A DNA stretch of 64,000 bases from Arthrobacter sp. KBS0703 (GCF_002008315.2 NZ_MVDG02000001.1:1116001-1180000), one strand, 5' to 3'; shown: positions 37,471 through 47,098, counted from the stretch's first letter. Translations and numbers: made by a program. Notes: generated from the letters alone by a model not told the origin.

Positions 37471-37995
37471 CTAAGCATTAAGCCATGCAGAGTAATATTT
37501 CCGTGCCTTGGCCAGCTTGGGGTTGATGATGACCTGGCAGTAACCCTGTTCGGGGAACTTGGCGTAGTAGTTCTGGTGGATATTTTCCGCGGGATAAAAG
37601 TCAGGAAGCCGGCTGACCTCAGTCACGATGGGCCGTGACCACAGGGCCTGGTTCCGCTCGATCGCTTCCTCGAAGAGGATCTTCTCCTCGGTGGTCTCAT
37701 AGAACATGGATGAGCGGTACTGAGTGCCGACGTCGTATCCCTGGCGGTTGAGCGTGGTGGGGTCATGCAGGGCGAAGAACATGTCCAGGATGACGTCGGC
37801 GGGGATGACATCTTCGTCGAAGGTTACGGCAACAACCTCCGCGTGGCCGGTGGTGCCTGAGCAGACGGAGTAATAGTCCGGGTGGCGGTCGTGGCCGCCG
37901 GTGTATCCCGAGACGACGGACGTGACGCCCTTCGTTTTCTGGTAAACGGCGTCGAGGCACCAGAAGCATCCTCCGCCAAGCACAAAAGTTTTCAT
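37471..37995 (-). CDS. msrA: Peptide methionine sulfoxide reductase A
   Basis: 174 aa. The catalytic GGCFWCLDAVY motif is at residues 8-18, with SGYTGGHDRHPDY following. It repairs methionine-S-sulfoxide. It reads toward cysK, 65 bases apart, but cysK probably has its own promoter. Confidence 0.95.
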   Translation of the reverse strand: MKTFVLGGGCFWCLDAVYQKTKGVTSVVSGYTGGHDRHPDYYSVCSGTTGHAEVVAVTFDEDVIPADVILDMFFALHDPTTLNRQGYDVGTQYRSSMFYETTEEKILFEEAIERNQALWSRPIVTEVSRLPDFYPAENIHQNYYAKFPEQGYCQVIINPKLAKARKYYSAWLNA

Positions 37996-38089
37996 GTCCT
38001 CTTCAATGGTTCAGGCACGCGGATGATTCCCCAAGTAACCCTACGGCCTCGTAACGGCCACGGGACAGGCCCGACTGTAGGGTAAAAAT

Positions 38090-39007
38090 ATGAGTATGGA
38101 ACCTGTGAACAGTGACGTGGCAGCAGCACCGGAGGAAACTCCGGAAGACGCCGCGGAATCACCTGCTGCAGCCACGCTCGGGCAGCTCATGCTGGCAGTC
38201 GAAGAGCTCTGGCCCGAGTCGCTGGCCGAGGAGTGGGACGAGGTGGGCCTCGTGGCAGGACACCCGTCCGCTGAAGTCACCCGGGTCATGTTCGCCGTGG
38301 ATCCCACGCTTGAGGTGATCGACGAGGCCATCGAATGGGGCGCGGAGCTCCTCATCACGCACCATCCCCTGCTGCTCAGGGGTGTCACCACCGTCGCGGC
38401 GAATACCGCCAAAGGCAGGGCGGTCCACCGCCTGATTGAGTCGGGCACGGCGCTGCTGACCGTCCATACGAACGGCGATTCCGCCGTCGGAGGCGTCTCC
38501 GACGTGCTGGCCGACGCCCTGGGGCTGGAAAACGTTGCACCGCTGACCCCTGCCGCCAACGGCCTTCCGGAGGAAGGCATCGGCAGAGTGGGGGACCTGG
38601 CCGAGGCAACCACCGTGGGCGAGTTCGCGGCCCGGGTCTTCGGCATCCTGCCGTCGGTGGCGGGCGGCGTCCGGGTCTCCGGGGACAAGGACGGCCTGGT
38701 CCGCCGGATTGCCGTCTGCGGCGGGGCGGGGGATTCGCTCCTGGACGAAGTGCGGGCCAGCAATGCGGACCTGTTCGTCACGGCCGACCTCCGGCACCAC
38801 CCGGCGTCCGAGGCGCGCGAGGCCGCGGTCAACGGCCGCCCTTACCTTATTGACGTGTCGCATTTCGCCAGCGAGTGGCTGTGGCTTCCGGCTGCGGCGG
38901 ACGCGCTCGGAAATGTCCTCGGGGACCAGGGCCTCGACGTCGAGATCCGGGTGAGCACCACCAACAGCGATCCGTGGGACTTCATTCTGACTCCCGGCGG
39001 GGACTAG
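38090..39007 (+). CDS. Nif3-like dinuclear metal centre protein (DUF34)
   Basis: 305 aa. After a 25-residue acidic Ala/Pro-rich N-terminus come WDEVGLVAGHPS, ELLITHHPLLLRG, LLTVHTNGDSA and ITADLRHHPASEA-like LFVTADLRHHPASEA with the metal-binding residues. The biochemical role is unsettled; the family is often called GTP cyclohydrolase type 1 like. It is followed by the zinc-ribbon gene, a conserved pair in many bacteria. Confidence 0.9.
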   Translation: MSMEPVNSDVAAAPEETPEDAAESPAAATLGQLMLAVEELWPESLAEEWDEVGLVAGHPSAEVTRVMFAVDPTLEVIDEAIEWGAELLITHHPLLLRGVTTVAANTAKGRAVHRLIESGTALLTVHTNGDSAVGGVSDVLADALGLENVAPLTPAANGLPEEGIGRVGDLAEATTVGEFAARVFGILPSVAGGVRVSGDKDGLVRRIAVCGGAGDSLLDEVRASNADLFVTADLRHHPASEAREAAVNGRPYLIDVSHFASEWLWLPAAADALGNVLGDQGLDVEIRVSTTNSDPWDFILTPGGD

Positions 39008-39069
39008 AGTCTATAAAGCCCCCGTAGGGGTGCCCGGCGCAGGCCGGATGGGAACAAGCGGAGGTAATC

Positions 39070-39807
39070 GTGGCCAAGGCAGCACCGGCGGAACAGTTGA
39101 AGTTGCTCGATCTCCAGGGCCTGGACGCCAGGCTCAGGTCACTGTCCAACCGCCGCCGCAGCCTTGAAACCGATCCCCGGATCTCGGATCTCCAGGCGGC
39201 GCTCGGAATCGCCAACGGAGAGCTCGGTGCCGCGAAGATGGCCGTCCACGATGCGGAGGCGGAGCTGAAGCGCTCCGAGGCCGATGTGGAGCAGGTGGCC
39301 AGCCGCATTGAACGGGACGAAGCAAGGCTCAACAGCGGCACGGGCCTGTCCAAGGACCTCGTGGCCCTGCAAAAGGACATCGCCTCGCTCAACAAGCGGC
39401 GCTCCGATCTTGAAGACGTCGAACTCGAGGTGCTGGAGCGGCTGGACGGCCTGCGCGAACGGCAGGCGGCCCAGCAGCGCATCGTTGACGACATCCAGGG
39501 CTCGTTCGGCGTGATCCGCGCGGAACTCGACGCCGCCCTTGCCGAAATCGCCGCCGAGGCAACCGAGGTGGCCGCCCGGCGCGCCGAGTTCGCCGCAGGC
39601 CTGGATACGGGAATGCTCGCCGTGTACGAAAAAACGCTGGCAAAGCGCGGAGTTGGCGCCGCCAGGCTCTTCCACGGCACGTCCGAAGGCTCCGGCATGC
39701 AGCTGAGCCCCGGCGACCTCGCCGAAATAAAGGCCGCAGCCGAGGACGACATCGTCTTCTGCCCCGACTCCGGCTGCATCCTGGTGCGCTCCGCCGAATG
39801 GGTCTGA
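39070..39807 (+). CDS. Coiled-coil C4-type zinc-ribbon protein (Nif3 partner)
   Basis: 245 aa from GTG 39070. Residues about 5-190 form a long charged coiled coil. The C-terminus has part of a zinc ribbon (EDDIVFCPDSGCILVRS). The family normally has a CxxC pair nearer the core too, not evident here, so the ribbon may be degenerate. Function unknown. Co-transcribed with the Nif3-like gene. Confidence 0.85.
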   Translation: MAKAAPAEQLKLLDLQGLDARLRSLSNRRRSLETDPRISDLQAALGIANGELGAAKMAVHDAEAELKRSEADVEQVASRIERDEARLNSGTGLSKDLVALQKDIASLNKRRSDLEDVELEVLERLDGLRERQAAQQRIVDDIQGSFGVIRAELDAALAEIAAEATEVAARRAEFAAGLDTGMLAVYEKTLAKRGVGAARLFHGTSEGSGMQLSPGDLAEIKAAAEDDIVFCPDSGCILVRSAEWV

Positions 39808-39875
39808 CCCAACTGGGTAGCAGTACGCACGGTTCCCAGCGCTGAGAACGGCGCCTGCTGCTACCTACTTGGGTG

Positions 39876-40640
39876 TCAGCCGGGCAGGATGATGTTCAGT
39901 GCATGTGCCTTGCGGGCCGTGCCGGGCACGAGCTCCGAAGTCCACGTCTCGCCCGCGGCCTTGTGCAGCTGCTGCGGCGTCTCCGGAGCCTTGCCCCGCC
40001 GGGTCAGCAGGTGCCGGGCCAGCTCGCCCCGGGTGTGCTTTGCGAAGTGGCTGACCACCTTGCGCACGCCATTCACCTCAGTGAAGACGTTCACGGCCAC
40101 GGTGTTCGACGCCGGGGGAGTCCACGCCGCGGCATAGGTGCTCGACCGGCAGTCAACCAGCAGCTCGCCGTCAGCCGCGGCGGCGAGGGCGTCCGTGAGC
40201 TGCGGTTTCCAGAACGACGCGAGGCGTCCGACGTCGGGCAGTGCCGCTGACATGGACAGCCGGTAGGCGGGGACCGGGTCCGCGAACCGGATGGCTCCCC
40301 AGAGTGCAGAGACCACCAGCACCGATTCATCCGCCCTGCGGCGCTGGACCGGCGTCAATGTCTTGTAGCCCAGCGCATCGTAGAGCACCCCGGAGTAGAC
40401 CTGGTGCGCCGGCGCGGCCGGTTCCGCGTGAAGCCGGGTGTTGCGTTCGACGTCGTCCTTCAGAGACGCTCCGACGCCCAGAATGGCGAGGGCGTCCTCG
40501 TGCGCACTGACCGTTCCCAGGGCATCGAGCACCTTGGCCCGGTAGGTGTTGAGCTCAGGGAAGCTCAGGGACGCCCAGTCCATGGAGTTGCCGCGGACGG
40601 CCGGAGTCTTGCCTTCGGACGGGGGGAGCAGGATTAGCAC
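39876..40640 (-). CDS. yaaA: Peroxide stress protein YaaA
   Basis: 254 aa. Starts LILLPPSEGKTPA, the family signature. YSGVLYDALGYKTL, LWGAIRFADPVPAYRLSM and VVSHFAKHTRGELARHLL are conserved blocks. YaaA lowers free iron under oxidative stress and binds DNA. A weak inverted repeat (39808-39875) separates it from the zinc-ribbon gene. Confidence 0.92.
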   Translation of the reverse strand: MLILLPPSEGKTPAVRGNSMDWASLSFPELNTYRAKVLDALGTVSAHEDALAILGVGASLKDDVERNTRLHAEPAAPAHQVYSGVLYDALGYKTLTPVQRRRADESVLVVSALWGAIRFADPVPAYRLSMSAALPDVGRLASFWKPQLTDALAAAADGELLVDCRSSTYAAAWTPPASNTVAVNVFTEVNGVRKVVSHFAKHTRGELARHLLTRRGKAPETPQQLHKAAGETWTSELVPGTARKAHALNIILPG

Positions 40641-40691
40641 CGTACGATCTTACCGGTGCGCGTGCCGGAGGCACTTTCCGCAGGCGCAGGC

Positions 40692-41609
40692 TCAGCCGAG
40701 GTGCCAGCCCAGGAATGACACGACATTCGGCAGGACGGACCGCCAGTAGGCCTCATCGTGGCCACCGGGCTGAAAGCCTCCTTCGGCCGGGACGGGGAGT
40801 CCGCGAACGTAGTCCCTGACCGTGGCGAACAGCTCGTCTTCGGTACCGCAATCGATCCGTTTGGGCGTTGCTGCGAGCCGCGGCCGGAGCGCGAACACGT
40901 CGTTGGCCGCGAAATCGGCCGGGCTGTCGAAGGCGCTTTCTATTCCCGCGTCGTAGCTGGCCCAGACTGCCGGACTCATGGCCGCCACAGCCCGGAGTCC
41001 GGGGAGCCGGGCCTGCGAGGCCAGAAGGAGGGAACCGAAGCCGCCCATTGACACGCCGAAGAGGCCGATCCGCCCAAGGTCGTAGCCCTCGCCGCCGAGG
41101 AAAGGCACAAATTCCTTCACGAGCATCGACTGGGTGTCGCTGCCGTCCGCGCGGGCGTGCCACCAGGTGTCGCCTCCGTCCACCGCGGCAATGGCGAACG
41201 GCGCCCCGCCGGCGGCGAGATGGCGCCCTAGGACTGCCTGCGCCCCAAGAACATCGAAAATTCCCCTGTTGTTGCCGCCCAGGCCATGGAGGAAGACGGC
41301 AACGGGATAGTCCGTGGCGCCCCTGCCGGGCACAGCGGGCGTGGCGATAGTCCAGAGGGTGGCCGCCGCGGGCCGGAACGTCGAGACGAAGGAGCCGGTG
41401 GTCATTTCCACCGCCGGAGGGCCGCCAGGGATTGTCGACGGCGGCGCTGTGGCCGCCGTCGTGCTGTCCGCTTTCGCGCTGGCCGGTGCGGGCCCTGTCT
41501 CTTATACACATCTAGATGTGTATAAGAGACAGGCTGCCAGCGCGGCAACGCCGGCTCCGGACGCTGTCCACTGCAGCAGCCGCCGTCGCGCTACGGGACG
41601 GTTGCCCAT
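40692..41609 (-). pseudogene. Secreted alpha/beta-hydrolase esterase, frame interrupted by adapter artefact
   Basis: Two pieces belong together. ATG 41609 opens a Tat-like signal (MGNRPVARRRLLQWTASGAG... ending LAA). After the 38-base adapter at 41495-41532 the frame resumes as GPAPASAKADSTTAATAPPS and leads into the mature enzyme: VFLHGLGGNNRG oxyanion region, nucleophile elbow GLFGVSMGGFGS, and PGGHDEAYW with the His. Simple removal of the 38 bases does not restore frame, so some bases are also missing. The gene resembles esterase D/antigen 85-type secreted hydrolases. Probably intact in the organism. Confidence 0.75.
41495..41532. other. Back-to-back Nextera adapters (mate-pair junction) in the esterase gene
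   Basis: CTGTCTCTTATACACATCT (41495-41513) directly followed by its complement (41514-41532). This 38-base palindrome is the circularisation junction of Nextera mate-pair libraries. Artefact. Confidence 0.97.
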
Positions 41610-41712
41610 GCCCCGATCATAAGCCTCAGCCGGCCGCCGGCCGCCTGCCGCCGGGCGCCTGAGGCGGGCGGTGCCTGCCACTCCGGCCCCGGCCGAACGG
41701 ACGGGCCGGTGG

Positions 41713-42593
41713 CTAGGCGGCCTTGACCTGTGACGGCGGGGCCTGGGACGTCACCGCCTGCGACGACGCGGCCTGTGACGCTGCCGCCTGCGCGGCCTGT
41801 CTCTTATACACATCTAGATGTGTATAAGAGACAGGGCCAGGAACGCCGAGAGCTCACCGATGGTGCTCATCAGCGGCGCCGGGAAAACAACGGTCGTGTT
41901 CCTGTCGACGCCGATCTCGACCAGGGACTGCAGGTTCCGGAGCTGCAGTGCCAGCGGATGCGCCATCATGGTGTCCGAGGCGTCGCCAAGGGCGGCCGCC
42001 GAGATGGCCTCGCCCTGGGCGGCGATGATCTTGGCGCGCTTCTCCCGCTCGGCCTCCGCCTGGCGGGCCATGGCGCGTTTCATGCCGTCCGGCAGCTGGA
42101 TGTCCTTCAGCTCCACCAGCGTGACCGCCACGCCCCACTCGAGCGTCAGGGCGTCCAGGATCTCGCGGATGTCGGTGTTGATCTGCTCCGTCTCTGACAG
42201 TGTCTGGTCAAGGCTGTGCCGGCCCACCACCTTGCGCAGCGTGGTCTGGGCGATCTGGTTGATGGCGGCAGCGACGTTCTCGATCGCCACCACCGACTTC
42301 ACGGCGTCCACCACCCGGTAGTACGCCACTGCGGAAATGTCGACGCTGACGTTGTCCTGCGTGATGATGCCCTGCGACTGGATGGGCATGGTCACGATCC
42401 GCAGGCTGACCAGGTGAAGCCGATCGATGACCGGGATGATGAAGCGAAGCCCCGGCATTCTGACTCCGACCACCCGGCCCAGCCTGAAGAGCACGCCCTG
42501 CTCATACTGCCGGACGATCCGGATGGACATCCTCGCCGCAATCAGCAGCAGGACGACGAGGATGGCGACAATAACGATGCTGGTGGGGTCCAT
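41713..42593 (-). CDS. SPFH/stomatin-like protein (slipin), interrupted by adapter artefact
   Basis: Starts MDPTSIVIVAILVVLLLIAARM, an N-terminal membrane segment, followed by the SPFH domain (VRQYEQGVLFRLGRVVGVRMPGL, ITQDNVSVDISAVAYYRV) and a helical tail (AMARQAEAEREKRAKIIAAQGE). Adapter DNA at 41797-41834 creates a false stop after AFLA. Removing exactly those 38 bases restores the frame to AAQAAASQAASSQAVTSQ... and a stop at 41713-41715. Slipins scaffold membrane microdomains. About 280 aa after correction. Confidence 0.88.
41797..41834. other. Back-to-back Nextera adapters (mate-pair junction) in the SPFH gene
   Basis: The same 38-base palindrome as at 41495, only 264 bases away. Its removal restores the reading frame of the SPFH gene. 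Artefact. Confidence 0.97.
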
Positions 42594-42694
42594 GGGATCC
42601 CCTCCTTAGTGAGAGTTCTAGCGTATTAATTGTCTCACCGAGCCCCGGGGCCGGCGCGGAGCGGGGCAGGCAGGGAAGCCCGTAGACTGGACGG

Positions 42695-43093
42695 CGGATG
42701 GGTTGACCAGGCGGCCGCGCGTCACGCGAGTGGCTCGAGGAACGTCCGGGCTCCGCAGAGCAGGGTGGTGGGTAACGCCCACTCGGGGTAACCCGCAGGC
42801 CAGTGCCACAGAAAACAGACCGCCTGCCCCGCGCCGTTTTGAAAGCGGCACGAAGCAGGTAAGGGTGAAACGGTGGTGTAAGAGACCACCAGCTTCCCGG
42901 GTGACCGGGAAGGCTAGGTAAACCCCACCCGGAGCAAGGCCAGACAGGGCACGATTGAGGGCTGCTCGCCCGAGTGCCCGGGTAGGCCGCTGGAGGGCGT
43001 CGGCAACGGCGTCCGTAGATGGATGGCCGCTACTCCCGCGCTGGTAACGGCACGGGAGCACAGAACCCGGCGTATCGGTCAACCCATCCATCC
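42695..43093 (+). ncRNA. rnpB: RNase P RNA (class A)
   Basis: The 5' GGATGGGTTGACC pairs with 3' GGTCAACCCATCC (P1). Conserved cores are present: GAGGAACGTCCGGGCTCC, ACAGAAAACAGACCGCC and GGTAAGGGTGAAACGGTGG. It is the catalytic RNA that matures tRNA 5' ends. Both ends are set by the P1 pairing, so they are accurate to a few bases. Confidence 0.95.
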
Positions 43094-43359
43094 CCTTGGC
43101 CAGCTTCGGGCCCTGCCCGGTGTGAGTGAATTCACGCACGCGGCGGCGGTCCGGGCATACGGCCCCGCCTTAGAATGGACAGTGAACGTAGAAGTTCTTC
43201 CGCCGGATCTGCGTTCGCAGCCGGCGGTTTTTCTTTGCAACGTACAACGGCATCCGGGGTGGACCGAAACCCTGCCGGTGCCAGCGCCCCTGGATAACTT
43301 CAGGTGGCCGCCATCCGGTTTACGACGACGTATCCGGTTGAACCAAGGAAGGTAGTTCT
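43094..43359. other. Intergenic leader between rnpB and gap
   Basis: 266 bases with no supported gene. It should carry the rnpB terminator and the gap promoter. A CCGCCGG...CCGGCGG pairing near 43200-43227 followed by TTTTTC is a plausible rnpB terminator. AAGGAAGG lies before the gap start. Confidence 0.5.
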
Positions 43360-44853
43360 GTGAGCCAGACGTCAGATTCTTGTCTTGATACGTGGATGGG
43401 CCGCGAGGCGCTCGCCGAGGCCATGATCCCGGTGATCGGCCGGCTGTACCGCGAGAACAACGTGGTGACCTCCATCCACGGGCGCAGCCTGATCAACAAA
43501 TCCACCATGAACATCCTCAAGGCCCACCGCTTTGCCCGCCGGATGAGCAAGGATGAGCTCCTCCTGGAGGAGACCGCGCCGCTGCTGGACACCCTCGCCA
43601 AGCTGGAGCTGGGCGCCGCGGCCATCGACATCGCGCGCCTGAACCAGAAGTTCAAGTCCGACGGCGGCGACGCCACTCTCGAGGAATTCCTCCGCGCCGA
43701 ACTGGCCGAGATAGTAGGCAAGCGGGGCGCAGACGACCGCACCAGCACCGACGTCGTGCTTTACGGCTTCGGCCGGATCGGCCGCCTGCTGGCACGCCTC
43801 CTCATCGAAAAGGCAGGCGGCGGGCACGGCCTGCGGCTGCGCGCCATCGTGGTCCGCCGCGGCTCCGACAACGACCTGTCCAAGCGCGCCAGCCTCCTGC
43901 GCCGCGACTCGGTGCACGGCTCCTTCGAAGGCACCATCAAGGTGGACCAGGAAGCCAACACCATCACCGCCAACGGCGTCCAGGTCCAGGTCATCTACTC
44001 GGACAACCCCGCCACCATCGACTACACGGCCTACGGCATCAAGGACGCCCTGGTGGTTGACAACACGGGCCGCTGGCGCGACGCCGAAGGCCTGTCCCAG
44101 CACCTCCTGAGCAAGGGCGTGGCCCGCGTGCTCCTCACGGCCCCGGGCAAGGGCGACCTGAAGAACATCGTCCATGGCATCAACCACGGAACGATCCTGG
44201 ACTCGGACAAGATCGTGACCGCAGCATCGTGCACCACCAATGCCATCACCCCGGTCCTGAAGGCGATCAACGACAAGTACGGTGTGGTCCACGGCCACGT
44301 CGAGACCGTGCACTCCTTCACGAACGATCAGAACCTGATCGACAACTTCCACAAGGGTGACCGTCGCGGCCGCTCCGCTGCGCTGAACATGGTCATCACC
44401 GAGACCGGTGCCGCCAAGGCCGTGGCCAAGGCGCTGCCGGAACTGCTGGGCAAGCTCACGGGCAGCTCCATCCGCGTCCCCACGCCGGACGTGTCCCTGG
44501 CGATCCTGAACCTCAGCCTTGAGCGGGGAACCACCAAAGACGAGATCAACGACTTCCTGCGGGAAATGTCGCTGCACTCGGAGCTGCGCAAGCAGATCGA
44601 CTACATCGACTCCCCGGAGGTTGTGTCCACGGACTTCGTCGGCTCGCGCCGGGCAGGCATCGTGGACGGCCTGGCCACGATCGCCAACGAGAAGAACCTG
44701 GTGCTGTACGTCTGGTACGACAACGAGTTCGGCTACAGCTGCCAGGTGGTCCGCGTCATGGAGGAAATGGCCGGCGTGAATCCTCCGGCGTTTCCCGCCA
44801 AGGACTCCGTCATGGACGCCGCGCCCGTGCTGGCCGCCGCTGCACTGGCCTGA
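43360..44853 (+). CDS. gap: Glyceraldehyde-3-phosphate dehydrogenase, long form
   Basis: 497 aa from GTG 43360. About 125 extra N-terminal residues (WMGREALAEAMIPVIGRLYREN...) precede the NAD domain (VLYGFGRIGRLLARLL). The catalytic Cys is in TAASCTTNAITPVLK; VHSFTNDQNLIDN and WYDNEFGYS are standard. The long form resembles Corynebacterium GapB, thought to favour gluconeogenesis. It is monocistronic with a strong terminator. Confidence 0.93.
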   Translation: MSQTSDSCLDTWMGREALAEAMIPVIGRLYRENNVVTSIHGRSLINKSTMNILKAHRFARRMSKDELLLEETAPLLDTLAKLELGAAAIDIARLNQKFKSDGGDATLEEFLRAELAEIVGKRGADDRTSTDVVLYGFGRIGRLLARLLIEKAGGGHGLRLRAIVVRRGSDNDLSKRASLLRRDSVHGSFEGTIKVDQEANTITANGVQVQVIYSDNPATIDYTAYGIKDALVVDNTGRWRDAEGLSQHLLSKGVARVLLTAPGKGDLKNIVHGINHGTILDSDKIVTAASCTTNAITPVLKAINDKYGVVHGHVETVHSFTNDQNLIDNFHKGDRRGRSAALNMVITETGAAKAVAKALPELLGKLTGSSIRVPTPDVSLAILNLSLERGTTKDEINDFLREMSLHSELRKQIDYIDSPEVVSTDFVGSRRAGIVDGLATIANEKNLVLYVWYDNEFGYSCQVVRVMEEMAGVNPPAFPAKDSVMDAAPVLAAAALA

Positions 44854-44904
44854 CGCCGACCCGGCTTAGAAGCCCCGGGCCCGTAACCCGGCCTAGGAGC
44901 CATC

Positions 44905-44940
44905 CAACGCAACCCGCTGCCCTGGCAGCGGGTTGCGTTG
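44905..44940 (+). terminator. Terminator after gap
   Basis: CAACGCAACCCGCTGCC (44905-44921) and its exact complement (44924-44940), followed by TTTCC. Confidence 0.88.
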
Positions 44941-45003
44941 TTTCCCCGGAAGTTCCCAGCCGAGTCTCTGGAATCAGCCGGGAAAGGGGACCAGACTGGT
45001 GAC

Positions 45004-45213
45004 ATGGAACACGACGCGACTCTCCAGCACGAGACAACCTTGGAACATGCCCTCGACGTAGCGCGAGCCAACCAAAAGAAAGCTCAGCTGTTGTTGGACG
45101 AAGCCCGCGCTGCGCACGCGGCCGGCGAAATCGGCGACGACAGGGTGGCCCAACTGGAACGCCTTCTTGACCTCGCCAACGTGGACCTACGGCGGGTGAT
45201 GCGGGAGCAATAG
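45004..45213 (+). CDS. Small helical hypothetical protein
   Basis: 69 aa from ATG 45004. Nearly all helical and charged (LEHALDVARANQKKAQLLL, then an acidic heptad-like end). No recognised domain. GGAAAGGGG lies about 20 bases upstream, so the start is only moderately supported; the frame is open from 44938. Might be a short coiled-coil regulator. Confidence 0.5.
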   Translation: MEHDATLQHETTLEHALDVARANQKKAQLLLDEARAAHAAGEIGDDRVAQLERLLDLANVDLRRVMREQ

Positions 45214-45336
45214 CACTGCTCGACTGTTCCTGCACAGCCCACCACTCCTCAACACTGTGGATTACGGCCCCGATGTCAGTGCTCCGGCCTAGGCTCTGGG
45301 GGTGAGTAGAAAACCCGACCTGAAGCCCCGGAGCAC

Positions 45337-46134
45337 GTGAGCGTCAGCTGGGCCGCCTACCGGCGCGCCCGCCGCCGCTCGCGCCAGGCGTGGGCCGTGC
45401 TGGGGGCTTTCGCCGCTGTTCTGGTCGCCCTGATCATCTGGTTTTTCATCGCCGGGCAGTTTGCGGTAGCGGAGCCGGCAGTGTCCGGCCCGAGTGAGGC
45501 CCCCGTTTTCGACCCGGCCTGGATGAAGCCTGTGATCCCGCCCCGCCCGGTGCCCGGCGGCAGTGCGGCAGCGGCCCTCGAGGGCCTCGCAGTCAAAGGC
45601 CGTGCGCCAAAGAACGATTACCAGCGCTCGGCGTTCGGGCCGGCCTGGCAGGATGCCGACCGGAACGGGTGCGATACCCGCAATGACATCCTGCGCCGCG
45701 ATCTCCGCGAGGTGGTGTTTGCGAAGGACTCCAAGTGCAAGGTCGTGTCCGGGACGATGCACGAGCCGTATGTCGGCCGGGTTGCGACGTTCACCCGCGG
45801 CGCGGACACCAGCAAGGACGTGCAGATCGACCACGTGGTTGCCCTGGGCGACGCCTGGCAGAAAGGAGCCCAGCAGCTCACGCCCAGGGAGCGGCAGAAT
45901 CTGGCCAATGATCCGCTGAACCTCATTGCGGCGGACGGCCCGGCCAATCAGGAGAAGAGCGCCTCGGATGCCGGAACCTGGCTGCCGAAAAACAAGGCCC
46001 TCAGGTGCCACTACGTCGCACGGCAAATCTCGGTGAAAACGGCCTACGGGCTCTGGGTAACGCAGCCGGAGAAGGACGCCATGGCCCGCGTGCTGAGCTC
46101 CTGCCCGCAGCAGCAGACCATTGCCGCCCGGTGA
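45337..46134 (+). CDS. Membrane-anchored or secreted HNH nuclease (DUF1524 type)
   Basis: 265 aa from GTG 45337. One membrane segment (about residues 20-42, WAVLGAFAAVLVALIIWFF) anchors or exports the protein. The outer domain carries the HNH core VQIDHVVALGDAWQKGA and NDPLNLIAADGPANQEKS. Four outer-domain Cys may form disulfides. Family members are extracellular DNases or GmrSD-related nucleases. Nutrient or DNA-uptake roles are possible. Confidence 0.87.
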   Translation: MSVSWAAYRRARRRSRQAWAVLGAFAAVLVALIIWFFIAGQFAVAEPAVSGPSEAPVFDPAWMKPVIPPRPVPGGSAAAALEGLAVKGRAPKNDYQRSAFGPAWQDADRNGCDTRNDILRRDLREVVFAKDSKCKVVSGTMHEPYVGRVATFTRGADTSKDVQIDHVVALGDAWQKGAQQLTPRERQNLANDPLNLIAADGPANQEKSASDAGTWLPKNKALRCHYVARQISVKTAYGLWVTQPEKDAMARVLSSCPQQQTIAAR

Positions 46135-46196
46135 AGCTGCGAGCCATGCCACCCGGTGAAGCCGCGCCCGGGCCGCGAGCCCGGTGAGTGAAGGGT

Positions 46197-46769
46197 TCAG
46201 TGCCCGAACGGGTCCGGATCCACTCCCGGCATCCACGTCAGCCCGGGGACGCCCCAGCCGCTCTTCTTGGCCTGCTTCATCGCCTTGCGGGCGTACCTGT
46301 CAATGAGGCGGTTCACGTAGAGCCGGCCGTCCAGGTGGTCGTATTCATGCTGGATCACCCGGGCGAACCAGCCCGTGGCTTCGAAGTCCACCGGGTTGCC
46401 GAACCCGTCGAAGCCCTGGACCCGCGCCCAGTCCGCCCGCTTCAGGGGGTACTGGCCTCCCGGGAAGGAGAGGCAGCCCTCAACCTCCTCGTCCGGGTCA
46501 GGCAGGGCGCCGGAGATCTTGGAAAGTGTCAGAACGGGGTTGACCAGGACCCCGGAAGGCGGCGCGCCGTCCTCGTTGTCGTACTTGTACACAAAGATCC
46601 GTTTGCCTACGCCCACCTGGGGTGCGGCCAGCCCCACGCCGTTGGCTTTGTCATTGGTCTCAAACATGTCGGCAATCAGCTGGCGGAGTTCGTCGTCGAA
46701 CACCTCAACTTCGGCTGCGCGGCGGTGCAGCACCGGCTCGCCCCAGATGGTGATAGGCAGAACGGTCAT
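46197..46769 (-). CDS. def: Peptide deformylase
   Basis: 190 aa from ATG 46769 (MTVLPITIWGEPVLH); the longer frame to 46811 adds atypical residues. The three motifs are GVGLAAPQVG, EGCLSFPG and QHEYDHLDG with the metal Cys and two His. It removes the formyl group from nascent proteins. It ends close to, and convergent with, the HNH nuclease gene. Confidence 0.95.
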   Translation of the reverse strand: MTVLPITIWGEPVLHRRAAEVEVFDDELRQLIADMFETNDKANGVGLAAPQVGVGKRIFVYKYDNEDGAPPSGVLVNPVLTLSKISGALPDPDEEVEGCLSFPGGQYPLKRADWARVQGFDGFGNPVDFEATGWFARVIQHEYDHLDGRLYVNRLIDRYARKAMKQAKKSGWGVPGLTWMPGVDPDPFGH

Positions 46770-46824
46770 GTCAGATGGATCCTTTGGTGCAGGGCGGACT
46801 TCAGCCGGCAATGGTGTGAAACGA

Positions 46825-46860
46825 ACAAAGGCCGCACCGGATAACCGGTGCGGCCTTTGT
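46825..46860. terminator. Strong hairpin between def and tRNA-His
   Basis: ACAAAGGCCGCACCGG (46825-46840) and its exact complement (46845-46860), 4-base loop. It lies downstream of tRNA-His (minus) and upstream of def, so it ends the tRNA transcript. Confidence 0.88.
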
Positions 46861-46894
46861 GATTGGGCGGCAAGTCAATGCCGTCCTTGGTGAG

Positions 46895-46968
46895 GGTGAG
46901 CGACGGGGGTTGAACCCGCGACCTCCTGGACCACAACCAGGCGCTCTGCCAACTGAGCTACGCCCACC
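46895..46968 (-). tRNA. tRNA-His (GTG)
   Basis: Cloverleaf with an 8-bp acceptor including the extra 5' G typical of tRNA-His (GGTGGGCG with CGCTCACC), anticodon arm CCTGG-TTGTGGT-CCAGG (anticodon GTG), T-arm GGTTCAACCC. CCA is not encoded. Confidence 0.95.
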
Positions 46969-47098
46969 ATGTGCCCCGACAGACTGTCCGGCAAGCCGTT
47001 CGTCCGAAAAGGCAACGTCAAATAGCTTACCTGCTGTTCGGGGGTGGTTTTGCCACTTTTGGCCATTTCGGCAAAATTTCCCTCAAACGTGGCGCAGA

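Noticed and set aside
41495..41834. Real Tn5 or mini-transposon insertions
   Set aside because: Only bare mosaic ends are present, with no cargo and no visible 9-bp target duplications; the back-to-back form is a known library junction.
43023..43355. Protein-coding frame in the rnpB region
   Set aside because: Overlaps the structured RNase P RNA and has no protein features.
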